A stretch of 64,000 bases of DNA. Source: Icerya purchasi. Its lineage: Eukaryota; Arthropoda; Insecta; Hemiptera; Monophlebidae. The DNA lies in NCBI GenBank assembly GCA_039619475.1, contig CM077116.1, forward strand, positions 179,209,863-179,273,862, given 5' to 3'. This document shows, one piece after another, positions 51,081 through 60,257 of the stretch (position 1 is its first letter; each line of letters starts with the position of its first letter). The notes beneath the pieces were generated by a model that was given only the letters and a program-made list of their open reading frames with translations, made no database searches and had not been told where the DNA came from. The translations under genes were made by a program, and so were the position numbers.

Positions 51081-51294
51081 GATACTGACAATGAGAGAGA
51101 AAAGGACGATCGAAAAATAACGGGAAAACTCTCGTAACCAGGAGAAGGATCTATTATAATTTAATTTATTAGAGTAAAGATGTTACGCAGCTTCATGATA
51201 ATTTTGTGATTAGCCGTAATTTACTGAAGTTTGTCTTTTTTTTCTTTCTAGGCGATTGTTATCCGACGATTTATGATTAGGTCCGCAGTAATAT

Positions 51295-51640
51295 TATCTC
51301 ATACATCTGCCATATGGGGTCATTTTCACCGTAATTACCACATCTAGTATCTCCCTTACACATTGATTTGCCACGTGCATCGTAGGCAGTGGAAACATTG
51401 CCGAACTCTTCTGACGAAAGGGTTTGTCACTGGAACATGCCAAAGGAATGCGTAAGAAGGGAGGTTTTGCCCTTTCGAAGAAAACAAGTAGTACCGGGAA
51501 CATAACTTACCGCACCGATAGAGAGACATTTTCTGTTCAAACGTTCAATTTTATTAATAATAAACGGTTCGCAGACTGTCATTTCTACTAATTGATCTTC
51601 AGAAACTAATCTATATCCACTTTTCATTAACACCTAACCG
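51295..51640 (-). pseudogene. I/jockey-type LINE ORF1 (gag-like) fragment with zinc knuckles
   Basis: The minus strand gives IINKIERLNRKCLSIGAVSY and VPGTTCFLR, the strand preceding the knuckles in I-type ORF1 proteins. Then, after a frameshift, comes a CCHC knuckle (CFHCLR, frame change, HVANQC) near 51,365-51,405 and the beginning of a second (RCGNYGEN) near 51,325-51,350, whose second Cys is Tyr. ORF1 proteins of this kind bind the element RNA. It is a short orphan piece with at least two frameshifts and no RT beside it. Confidence 0.6.
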
Positions 51641-51644
51641 CGAG

Positions 51645-53680
51645 GTGTGAGGTATGTGTATTGTATCCGTTGTTTTTGTGAAAAAACGACTATTAAAGAT
51701 AAAAGTAAATTGCCCTGGTACGACTTGATTTTTTAATTTACATTTTTATCAAACGACTTTATTCTTATTAATTCAGCTACTTTTCAGTTGATGTTCCGAA
51801 ATTACTGTCTACGCCTAATTTTAAAAACTATATTATTATTATCATTATTGAAGTTGCTGGGAGAAAAATTCTTTTTAGGTTTTAAAGTATTTAAATTTTC
51901 GGCTAAACCAACTATTCTCGTTTCAGAATTAGATTTTGTCATTGTCGTGGCTACACCACTTTCACATCAAGACTACTGTTAATTATACGAGAAGAGCTCT
52001 TGTATTTCTACCTGTTTCGAATGTTAAACTGGCGCTGATATTATCATCTTCGTTTACTACATTCGGCTTATCGAGATAATTACATTCACTCAAGATGAAT
52101 AACTTACATTATAACCACCAATATTCATCAAATCGTCAGGCGGCACCGGTCTATTCTTCCGAGATTACTATAATAAATGAGAGATAATTATATATCGGTG
52201 TTACACGAAGCACCCGAATTAAATGTGAATCAGGTGCGTGTGTGAATATACGTGTAAGCGTAGTTCACAGTGTATATAACTGAAAAACGAAGTACTTTAA
52301 GCAACTATTCGACAGTGACGAACAGCACACGAAAATGAACGAAACGAAAATGAACCATTCAGTTACATCGAAATAACTCTCATTTTGATAAAATGTGTTT
52401 AAAATTGGCGCACGTAACAAGCACCTTCCGACTACGCTGCAACAATCCGTCCCAGCGGCCAATCAAACGGATTAGCAGATACAGCATTCCCTGGAGTTTA
52501 AATAACCTTCAATAATACGCATTCGTTGGACTAAACTTCAACATTAGTTTAACTGCTGAATGCTATAATACTTTCGATTGCGAGATTAAACTGTATGGCT
52601 ACTACCCTCGTTACCGTATAAATGAAGATTGGGCGAAATATGCTCAAAAGCATATATCGATGGCTGTAGGTTTATTAAGAGATTTACCGACAAGGAACTG
52701 TCCACGAGTGATCATTTGGTTATAGCGCAAATATTCGTTTAAACGGCATTGAATACTCTTCGAACGTGAGGTGTTAAAAACATAAGGCGACTTTTTCCAG
52801 TTTCTACTAGAGTTGATCTGTCCCAGACGAACACACGAACTCGTTCTTAACAGCTTCAGTGTAAAGTTGATCTCATCGTCATATTACTTCGGGCACAGTC
52901 TGACATTAAAAAAGGGATGAAATGTTTTCGCAAATTTAACTACAGTTTAAAGTACCGAAATAAATAGAATCATCAGCATAGGCTTTAATTTCAGCGATCG
53001 ATGATCTGTTGAATGGGGCCGCCAGCATTATTAACACGAGCATGCAGACACCTGAACTTTTCCTAAACAAGAACGAAATGAACTTCGTTAAATTACCATC
53101 GACAATCCGATACTGTTCGATCAATCTTCTTCTTGCTTAGGCCGTCTCCGATCGAAGTTTGGCGATCAGTAGGGCCATCCTTACTTTATCAATGGCAGTA
53201 TTACGTAAATCTACTTGTGAACATCGGCACCATCGGAGTAAATCTGCTCCTCACTGCAGCTTCCTTTTGCCTGCGTTTCTTTTGCCGGCAAAATTCTAAC
53301 TGATATCGACCCGTATATATTTTTCATACACTTTTGATGATGATCCTTCTAAGTACGTGGCATTTTAGATATTCAGTAATGGAAACATCTTGTATATTTC
53401 GCATTTTACCTGTAAAGTATTTTTCTCGATAATATACGCAAAAACACAATTATTTTAAAAAACGCCGCTCGAAACTACAAACGAGGGCTAGTAACATGCG
53501 AACATTATTCTACATGCGTAATTATGCAATTATTTAAAATCGAAGCCAAAGAAATTTCGTGATTACGGAATTTTTATAAATTAAAATCAGAATACGTCGA
53601 CCCATTTAAATAAATTGGAAAATCATTCGGAATAGTTTATAACAATTAACGATTATGTTTAATTTAGCTTCAAGTTCGTG
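51645..53680. other. non-coding, no gene confidently seen
   Basis: AT-rich. An isolated KAYADDSIYF on the minus strand near 52,950-52,990 recalls an RT active site but has no supporting blocks around it. Nothing else was recognised. Confidence 0.45.
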
Positions 53681-53689
53681 CCGCCGTTG

Positions 53690-54616
53690 TTTTTCCTTCT
53701 CACAACTACTCTGAATTCTTTAAACTTCCTTCCTGCTGTTCTATATTTTTACTGCTGAATCTGCTAGCATACTACATGCAGTTCTTTTCATCTCTTCCTC
53801 TTCTTTCCTTTCGGATAAATTTCTTTTAATAGCTGACTCTGAAAATGTCTTGCAGGCAATTTCTTCTCCCTCACCGTTGTCCTCTTTTGAACAACTTTTC
53901 GTTCTCCTTATTCGCAATCTAATTCACGAATTATTCGTGTTCCGTTCTATCCAAATTGATCTATTGTGGATGCCTGGCCATGTTGGAATTAAGGGTAATG
54001 AGGTGGCTGATTCTTTGGCCCAATCAGGAGCTTCTAATGGACATCCTCTTCATAAATTTCCTGCTCGCAATATTAATTATATTTCCAGACAGCTCCACAT
54101 TACATTATGAAAGAATATTTATTTTTCCCTTTTCTCCGATCCGAATTCTTTTTATCTTTCCGTTCAGCCCTTACCTTCTTTGACACCAGTTGATTTGACA
54201 AGTTTCCTTCTCTTTGTCGTCCCCTGATCACTGCCATATGTCATCTTCGTTTCGATCGTACCTTTCTCCCTTCGTCACTTTTTCGCTTTTCCCTCATCTC
54301 TTCTCCGCGATGTCCTTTTCACCCTGAAGATACCTTTTTTCTGTGTTATGTCAATCATGTCTTCTTCGAATGTTGCTCACTTTCTTCAGAACCTTCTCTC
54401 TTTTATTCTCAGCTTTTGGATCTTGGTCTTCCTACTCCATACAATGACTCTTATGTTCTCTCTTTTCTATCTTTGTCAGTTTTTCCTATTCTATCTTCTT
54501 TCATTCACTCAATCTCGCACCAGATTAAAATCTAATATGATTTTAAGCTATTACTTAGATTCCTTGGTTGATTGGGCTGTTGCTCTTCGTTAGCATACCA
54601 ATAAAAAAAAAAAAAA
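53690..54616 (+). pseudogene. 5'-truncated I-type LINE 3' end with RNase H domain, pyrimidine-rich
   Basis: Contains most of an RNase H domain: Glu in TAESASILHAV near 53,752-53,785, Asp in LIADSENVLQAI near 53,827-53,862, and His and final Asp in WMPGHVGIKGNEVADSLAQ at about 53,968-54,024. The first Asp strand is lost at the truncation. The downstream C-terminal region is frameshifted and the element ends with a 14-base poly-A (54,603-54,616). The coding strand has the same C+T bias and Ser/Leu richness as the RT piece at 46.5-47.2 kb, suggesting one family. Dead copy. Confidence 0.75.
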
Positions 54617-55386
54617 TACGGGTGCGTGTATCAGTGTGTACATGCGCATGAAGTGAAACTTCTACAGGTTATACACACTTTTTTATGTATTTTATTCGAT
54701 ACCTCAAATAAATCGGATAAGACATCGACAAAAGAAAATTTTTATTCGTTTTTAATGGAATCGATTTTATTATTGAGATATTTACAAATGGTATTTTTAA
54801 TTCATATATCGCTCTCATATTGCGGGCTTAAAGAAGTTTCACTTGGAATAATTTTAAAATGCAAACTGATGAACCATTATACAACACGTTTACAATTATC
54901 AAATTGAATTGTATCGACGACACGTTAATTTTAGCAAGGCGTCTATATGATTTAAAAACTCACTTACAGACTAAATGTATAATGTATCGTATCGTGAATA
55001 TCTTTCTATAGAGTGTGATGTGTACACGTACTTATTACATGTCATCATCATCTAGCTCACTCGAAATTCCGAGTATGAGTTATCTTCTAATTCGGAGGAG
55101 AATTAGAGGATAGGATAGCCGCGCAATAGATAAGCACGTAAGCAGGAGCGCAACCTGGCTTCCGTGCTGCCGACAACGTGAGAAAGGTACCAATGGCGAG
55201 GCGAACCAAGACGACTGGCCTTTACTCATGTTGATGCGATTGTTCGCCGGCTGAATATTTCTCTATACGACGCTAATACACACGACTACAATTGGAACTG
55301 ACTATAGTCGCTTGTTCTCGCGCTATAGATGCAGTGTCCAACTGTGTCTAAACTGCTGTGTACGAAACTAGCGTCGCATAATTTTT
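54617..55386. other. non-coding; part may be body of a SINE
   Basis: 55,020-55,386 is less AT-rich and lies immediately 3' of the tRNA-like sequence on the minus strand, so it may be the unrelated body of a tRNA-headed SINE. No poly-A or second copy was found to confirm this. The rest is AT-rich without recognised content. Confidence 0.35.
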
Positions 55387-55462
55387 GTCGTCGCCCGGTA
55401 TCGAACCCGAGACCGCCGGATCGGAAGTCAAGCGCTCTAGCCACTAGGCCAAACGCGACGAC
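55387..55462 (-). tRNA. tRNA-like sequence, anticodon position UCC (pseudo-tRNA or SINE head)
   Basis: On the minus strand a perfect 7-bp acceptor stem can form between GTCGTCG and CGACGAC. The B box GGGTTCGATAC is consensus, and the A-box region reads TGGCCTAGTGGCTAGAG. The anticodon loop would be CTTCCGA, giving UCC (Gly). Against a functional gene: the anticodon and T stems each have a mismatch, the D region is about four bases too long, and a long (AT)n tract abuts the 5' end. It is more likely a tRNA pseudogene or the head of a SINE than a working tRNA-Gly. It is not of the same family as the SINE pair at 4-6 kb. Confidence 0.5.
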
Positions 55463-55467
55463 ATGTA

Positions 55468-55513
<46 letters not shown>
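55463..55513. repeat. (TA)n microsatellite
   Basis: TGTATATATG followed by about 38 bp of alternating A and T, directly upstream of the tRNA-like sequence. Confidence 0.93.
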
Positions 55514-55516
<3 letters not shown>

Positions 55517-55887
55517 ATGCTCATAAACTATATACTATAGGAAGTCCGGTAGTATAAAAAATACTTAACTATACATTTACACTTATTTTGGTATACTACT
55601 AGACCCAGGCAGACTCTTATACATACTTACACATGCACACAAATACATGCTTACCTTACATTTAACGCATAACGGGAAAAATTAAAAGCGATTGTACACT
55701 TTACTTGAGTTCTTCAAAGCGGCAAAGATTTAATTTTGGTGATTGTGTAATAATTTTTTCGTTACTAAAATTGATCTTTTTTTTTTTTTTTTTTTAACGC
55801 CATGTACAGCTACTAAGGCTAGTGGCGTGTCGTGCAGGAGGATTGCTTTTAGAAGGGATTTTATATTGGGAGATGGAATCTTAAATT

Positions 55888-58800
55888 TTATAGAAGGGGT
55901 CGTAAACCAGTTTTAGAGAGAAAGGATAATAAATTTTGAATTTTATTGGGATCATCTGTTAAAATTTCTTTTGGATTATTGGAAGTTAGATATAGGGATC
56001 TTTCATTTTGATATTTAGGACATTGAAAAAGTAAGTGCATTATTGAAATTTGGGTGTTACATATTAAGCAAATGGGGGGAGGTTGTTTATTGAGTAGGTA
56101 AGAATGAGTGATAAGAGAGTGACCTGTACGTATACGTGTGAGTAAGACGTCTTCTCGACGAGAGATATCAAAGCAATTTCTTGGAAGTATATCGTTTTTG
56201 ATGTTTTTCAGTTTATTGGTGGGGGGAATTTGGTTCCAAAAGTTTTGAAAAGTGATTTGGGTTTTAGTTTTGATGAAGGTTTTAAGGTCGGAAAGTGGAA
56301 TGGGAATATTTTGGATGGGAGTTATGTTCAGTGCAAGTTTTGCGGCTTTATCGGCTGATTCATTGCCTGGAATGTTCTTGTGTGAAGGTAGCCAGCATAA
56401 AATTGTATTTTTCAATGAGGACGAAAGTATATAGGATATTTCCTGAGCTATTGGATGTTGTTTTTTCTTATTAAAATTTTTTATGCAAAGTAGTGCTGAG
56501 AGAGAGTCTGAAAGAATGATTGTGTTGATGAAAGAAGAGTTATTTATATAGGTAAGCGCCTGTTTAATGGCATATAGTTCAGCTGACATAATTGAGAATT
56601 GCGGTGGGAGGGGGTATAAAAATTCTTCGTCATTATGTACAAAAGCACATGCAGTGAGGTTTGAGGTTTTAGATCCATCAGTAAATATGAATTCGTAGTT
56701 TGGGAATTTATTTGCGAGTTCGTTGATGTGCGAATTAGCGATGATGGAGTTTGTATCTGATTTTATTATTTCAGTCAGAGAAGTATTTATGTCTGATTTG
56801 AAGTTTGACCAAGGTGGGAGAATATTTATAACATAGTGATTAATTTTTGTTTCATTTTTGACTATGGATTGAAGTAATTGTGAAGTGTCCGCTTCTAAAT
56901 CATTGAGTGGAAAAGTAAATTCTGATCTAGGGTGAAAGTTGGGGGTAGAAAGTATGTTGAGAGCCGAGTGTGCTATTATTTGTTGTCTTCTTATGCTCAA
57001 GGGAGGTTCCGAAGCTTCAGAAAGTATGCTGGCAGTAGGAGTTGTGCGGAAAGCACCAAGAGCTATTCTAACACTGGAGTTGAGGATGGTGTCAAGTTTG
57101 CTGAGAGTAGATGGACTTGCGAAAGTATAAATAGAGGATCCATAATCGAGAGTGGAGCGGATAAGTGCTCTATATAAATTACGTAGAGTAGTTCTATCAG
57201 ATCCGTATGTTGTGTGTGCTAGCTTTTTCAAAAGGTTAATTTTCGAAAAACAGTTTTGTTTTAATTGAATTATGTGTTGGTTCCATGAGAGTTTGTAATC
57301 AAGCGTCATGCCAAGATATTTAGCTGTGTCTGAAGAGGGGATCACATTTGCGTTTAGTAAGATTTCGATTGTTTTAGGGCATTTGTATTTTCTGCAGAAA
57401 TGAATAGCTGTTGATTTTGAAGAAGACATTTTTAGACCATTTTGTAGAGACCAATTTTGGATGTTGTCTGCAGCTTCTTGAAGGATTTGTTCACCAATTG
57501 AGGGGTCGTTGCATTCAATGAATGTGCCAAGGTCATCGGCGAAAATAACTTCATTTACGTGAGCAGGAAGTGTGGAGGGGAGATCATTTATAGCTATTAT
57601 GAATAGTGTTGGAATGAGAACAGCTCCTTGTGGGGCTCCGTTTATCAGTGGATAGAATTGAGAGAGAATGTTGGAAATTCGGACTGTGAATTCTCTGTTG
57701 TTTAGGAAATTTTTTATAAAGTAGAGGATATTTCCTTTAATGTTCCAAAAATGGAGTATTGAGATTATTTTATATTTCCAGACAGTATCAAAGGCCTTTG
57801 TAATATCATAGAAAATCGCTAGAAGGTGATGTTTGTTTTTGAAGGCGGTTTTGATACGGGGGGTCAAGTAGGAAAGTTGATGTATGGTAGAGCGTGAGGA
57901 TCGGAAGCCGCATTGAGAAGGAGAGAGCTTTTTGTCCTTTTCAAGTATCCAGAGAAGTCTATTATTAACTATTCTTTCAAAAATTTTACATAAATTGGAG
58001 GTCAGGGAGATTGGTCGATAATTATCTATTTGAAATGGAGATTTGTTTGGCTTAAGAAAGGGTATAACTATTGCTTTTGTCCAAGATTTGGGAAATGTGT
58101 GAGAGGACCATATATGATTAAAAATGTCAAGGAGAACAGCGATTACTTTATCTGGAGCATTTTTGAGGAATTGTGTATGAATAAGGTCTGGGCCTGGAGC
58201 AGATATGTTTGTCATTTCTATTGCTGTTTGTAATTCATTCAAGGTAATATCACTATTGAAAGGTTGTGGGTCTGTTTCTTTTAAATTTAGAGGTTTTTCA
58301 TTTTCTGATTTGTATTTTAAAAATATTGGGTCTCGGGACTCATCGCTGGAGATGAAGTGAAGATAAGAAGCGAAAGCTTCTGCTATATTTTTTGGATCAT
58401 TTTCGATTTTATTATTGATGAGTATGTTGATTGGAGGGGAGGTTGAGTTATTTGGGCGAAGTTTTCTGATGGACGTCCATAAACGAGACGGGGATGTGTT
58501 TGTGTTAATATTTGAAGTAAAATCTCTCCAAGAATTTCGTTTGGCTTGTTTTACAGTCCATTGGGCTTTTGCTTTGAGCTTTCTATAGTTAAGGAGATTT
58601 TCTGAGGATGGGTTATTTTTGAGATGTTTGAGGGCTGATTTGCGATTTTTTATAGCTGTAGAACAATTATCATTCCACCATGGTACTTGTCTTTTTGCTT
58701 TAAATGTGGTTTTAGAGATACTAGAGGAAGCACTTTCGAGAAGATGGTCGCAAAATATCTTTATGATTTTGTCAATATCATCGTTGAAATCTATGTTAGG

Positions 58801-59598
58801 AATGCTTGAGCTTAGTTCTTGATATATTGACCAATTTGCTTTTTTAAAGTTCCATTTTGGAGAAGGGGAAGGAGCATTATATGACTGATTGTTAAATTGT
58901 ACAATTTGTGGAATGTGGTCACTACCACATAATTCATCATGGTAGTATGTGGTAACTTGATCACTATAGGATGGAGAGCAGAGTATCATATCTATTGTAG
59001 ACCAGGAGTTGTAAGAAGGGCTGAAATGTGTAGGGTCTGGAGTGTTCAAAATTGATAGATCATTGTCATCAATAATGTTTTCAATAATTCTTCCTTTAGA
59101 GTTGTAATTTGAACAGCCCCAAAGAGGACTGTGGCAATTTAAATCACCTAATAGGATGTATGGAGAAGGGAGTTGATTAATAATATATTGAAAATCTTGT
59201 TTTGGTAAGTCCATATTGAGGGGTAGGTAAATGTTGCATATAGTTACATTATAATTATTAGGTAGATGTAGTTTGATGGCAAGGGCTTGAAAATTTGTTT
59301 GAAGTGGAATTTGTTCGTGTAAAATGAAGGATTTGATTGCAAGGAGAATACCTCCGTGAGCATGATTCATTTCATCTAATTCTTTGCGACAAATTTTGTA
59401 TGATTTCAATTTTAGGTTATTAGTTTTACGAAGATTGGTTTCTTGAGCCGAAAGTACTACTGGGTTATAGGTTCTTAGTAATATTTGGAGATTTTCAAAA
59501 TGGGCGTACAGCCCGTTCAATTCCAATTCAGAATAACTTGCTTTTGCATGGAATCTAGTATCTGAGTTTAACCTAGCACCACACGGTACAGTTATCAT
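55888..59598 (-). CDS. LINE ORF2: endonuclease, reverse transcriptase, RNase H (1,236 residues)
   Basis: Copies the element RNA into DNA at a nicked target. Endonuclease (about 25-235): QET at 52-54, GDLNCH at 151-156 and SDH at 226-228 are the catalytic motifs. RT (about 490-780): NYRPISL at 526-532, YDITKAFD with Asp 598, GAPQGAV at 654-660, catalytic FADD at 686-689 (Asp 688, 689), YLGMTLD at 761-767. RNase H (about 968-1,090) has its full acidic set: Asp 973 in FTDGS, Glu 1007 in SAELYA, Asp 1031 in LSDSLSAL and Asp 1083 in ESADKAA, plus His 1073 in LPSHKN. The C-terminal Cys/His cluster is C1177, C1180, H1188 and C1193. No stop or frameshift and no missing catalytic residue was seen, and the length is usual for I-type ORF2. 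The start ATG is the first in frame; whether translation begins there is unknown. It lacks its own promoter because of truncation, so expression would need a neighbouring one. Confidence 0.93.
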   Translation of the reverse strand: MITVPCGARLNSDTRFHAKASYSELELNGLYAHFENLQILLRTYNPVVLSAQETNLRKTNNLKLKSYKICRKELDEMNHAHGGILLAIKSFILHEQIPLQTNFQALAIKLHLPNNYNVTICNIYLPLNMDLPKQDFQYIINQLPSPYILLGDLNCHSPLWGCSNYNSKGRIIENIIDDNDLSILNTPDPTHFSPSYNSWSTIDMILCSPSYSDQVTTYYHDELCGSDHIPQIVQFNNQSYNAPSPSPKWNFKKANWSIYQELSSSIPNIDFNDDIDKIIKIFCDHLLESASSSISKTTFKAKRQVPWWNDNCSTAIKNRKSALKHLKNNPSSENLLNYRKLKAKAQWTVKQAKRNSWRDFTSNINTNTSPSRLWTSIRKLRPNNSTSPPINILINNKIENDPKNIAEAFASYLHFISSDESRDPIFLKYKSENEKPLNLKETDPQPFNSDITLNELQTAIEMTNISAPGPDLIHTQFLKNAPDKVIAVLLDIFNHIWSSHTFPKSWTKAIVIPFLKPNKSPFQIDNYRPISLTSNLCKIFERIVNNRLLWILEKDKKLSPSQCGFRSSRSTIHQLSYLTPRIKTAFKNKHHLLAIFYDITKAFDTVWKYKIISILHFWNIKGNILYFIKNFLNNREFTVRISNILSQFYPLINGAPQGAVLIPTLFIIAINDLPSTLPAHVNEVIFADDLGTFIECNDPSIGEQILQEAADNIQNWSLQNGLKMSSSKSTAIHFCRKYKCPKTIEILLNANVIPSSDTAKYLGMTLDYKLSWNQHIIQLKQNCFSKINLLKKLAHTTYGSDRTTLRNLYRALIRSTLDYGSSIYTFASPSTLSKLDTILNSSVRIALGAFRTTPTASILSEASEPPLSIRRQQIIAHSALNILSTPNFHPRSEFTFPLNDLEADTSQLLQSIVKNETKINHYVINILPPWSNFKSDINTSLTEIIKSDTNSIIANSHINELANKFPNYEFIFTDGSKTSNLTACAFVHNDEEFLYPLPPQFSIMSAELYAIKQALTYINNSSFINTIILSDSLSALLCIKNFNKKKQHPIAQEISYILSSSLKNTILCWLPSHKNIPGNESADKAAKLALNITPIQNIPIPLSDLKTFIKTKTQITFQNFWNQIPPTNKLKNIKNDILPRNCFDISRREDVLLTRIRTGHSLITHSYLLNKQPPPICLICNTQISIMHLLFQCPKYQNERSLYLTSNNPKEILTDDPNKIQNLLSFLSKTGLRPLL

Positions 59599-59693
59599 TA
59601 CTATAGGTTACATATAGATTACAATTTTACATAAAATCGGTAAACATAGCAACGCGAAAATACACGTAAAATACAAGAAAAGTTTCAAAAATA

Positions 59694-60250
59694 TTATTCA
59701 GTAGGTTTAGCGTTCATATCGAGTTCATCTTCGGCGCCGTCGGATGCTGATTCTGTATCCATGTTATTATCATCTGATTGGCCGGTTGATTTATTTGAGA
59801 TTTTTTTTTTTCAATCGTGTGAATCGAGTTTTCATGGTTCTGTTGGTGAGAAGATGATAATTTTGTTCCAGAATTTGAATAAGACTGTCAACGTTGTCTG
59901 TAAATTGCGATATAATTGGAAGTGGATCGCTAACACCTTTCAGCATGTCCATCATGAGTTGAAAATTCGAAAATGAGATGGGATAATCTTTTTGGTGCTC
60001 TGTGAAATTCTGTTCGATAGATTTGAGTTGTTCTTTTATGGAAACTGGTTCTTTATCTTTTTCAAGTTTTGCTTTTTTTGGCTTTGGAGTTTTTATTTTC
60101 TTCTTAGGTACGTTAGAGGGCGGGATGATTTTTTCTTGGTGTACAAGATTATCATTTTCTGTACTAGGAAGTTCGTTATTAGCTGAGGTAGGTAGGGTAT
60201 CGTCGGTAATAACGCTGGAAGCTGATTGAGTCGAGGTTGAGAGCGGCCTT
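59694..60250 (-). pseudogene. LINE ORF1 C-terminal remnant
   Basis: About 185 residues of the ORF1 end, read from the truncation point: Ser/Thr-rich RPLSTSTQSASS, a basic stretch (NVPKKKIKTPKPKKAK), and a helical tail (SIKEQLKSIEQNF, MMDMLKGVSDPLPII). An 11-base A run (59,801-59,811 as T) shifts the frame by +1. With ten A residues the frame would stay open to the stop at 59,694-59,696 through an acidic end (DGAEDELDMN). The zinc knuckles expected before this part are missing because the insertion is truncated. The shift is either a mutation, slippage, or a sequencing error in the homopolymer. Confidence 0.7.
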
Positions 60251-60257
60251 TTTGATC

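Larger units (their letters stand above)
55777..60251 (-). mobile_element. young I-type non-LTR retrotransposon, 5'-truncated, ORF2 intact
   Basis: A 4.5-kb insertion in reverse orientation. Order on the minus strand: the 3' end of ORF1 (60,250-59,694), a 95-bp gap, intact ORF2 (59,598-55,888), a 3'UTR of about 90 bp ending TGTACATGGCGTT, and a 19-base poly-A (T run 55,777-55,795 on the plus strand). The hexamer TTGATC lies directly outside both ends (55,771-55,776 and 60,252-60,257), a plausible short target-site duplication made by target-primed reverse transcription. Truncation removed the 5'UTR and most of ORF1 including its zinc knuckles. An uninterrupted 3.7-kb frame amid otherwise heavily decayed LINE pieces marks this as the most recent insertion in the window. 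I-clade placement rests on endonuclease, RT and RNase H in that order; not tested by phylogeny. Confidence 0.9.

Noticed and set aside
52936..53124. Isolated YADD-like motif on the minus strand
   Set aside because: No PQGS block before it and no YLG block after it; one tetrapeptide is not enough to call RT.
56252..58822. Plus-strand frames of 60-81 codons inside the LINE
   Set aside because: Shadows on the antisense strand of the intact ORF2.
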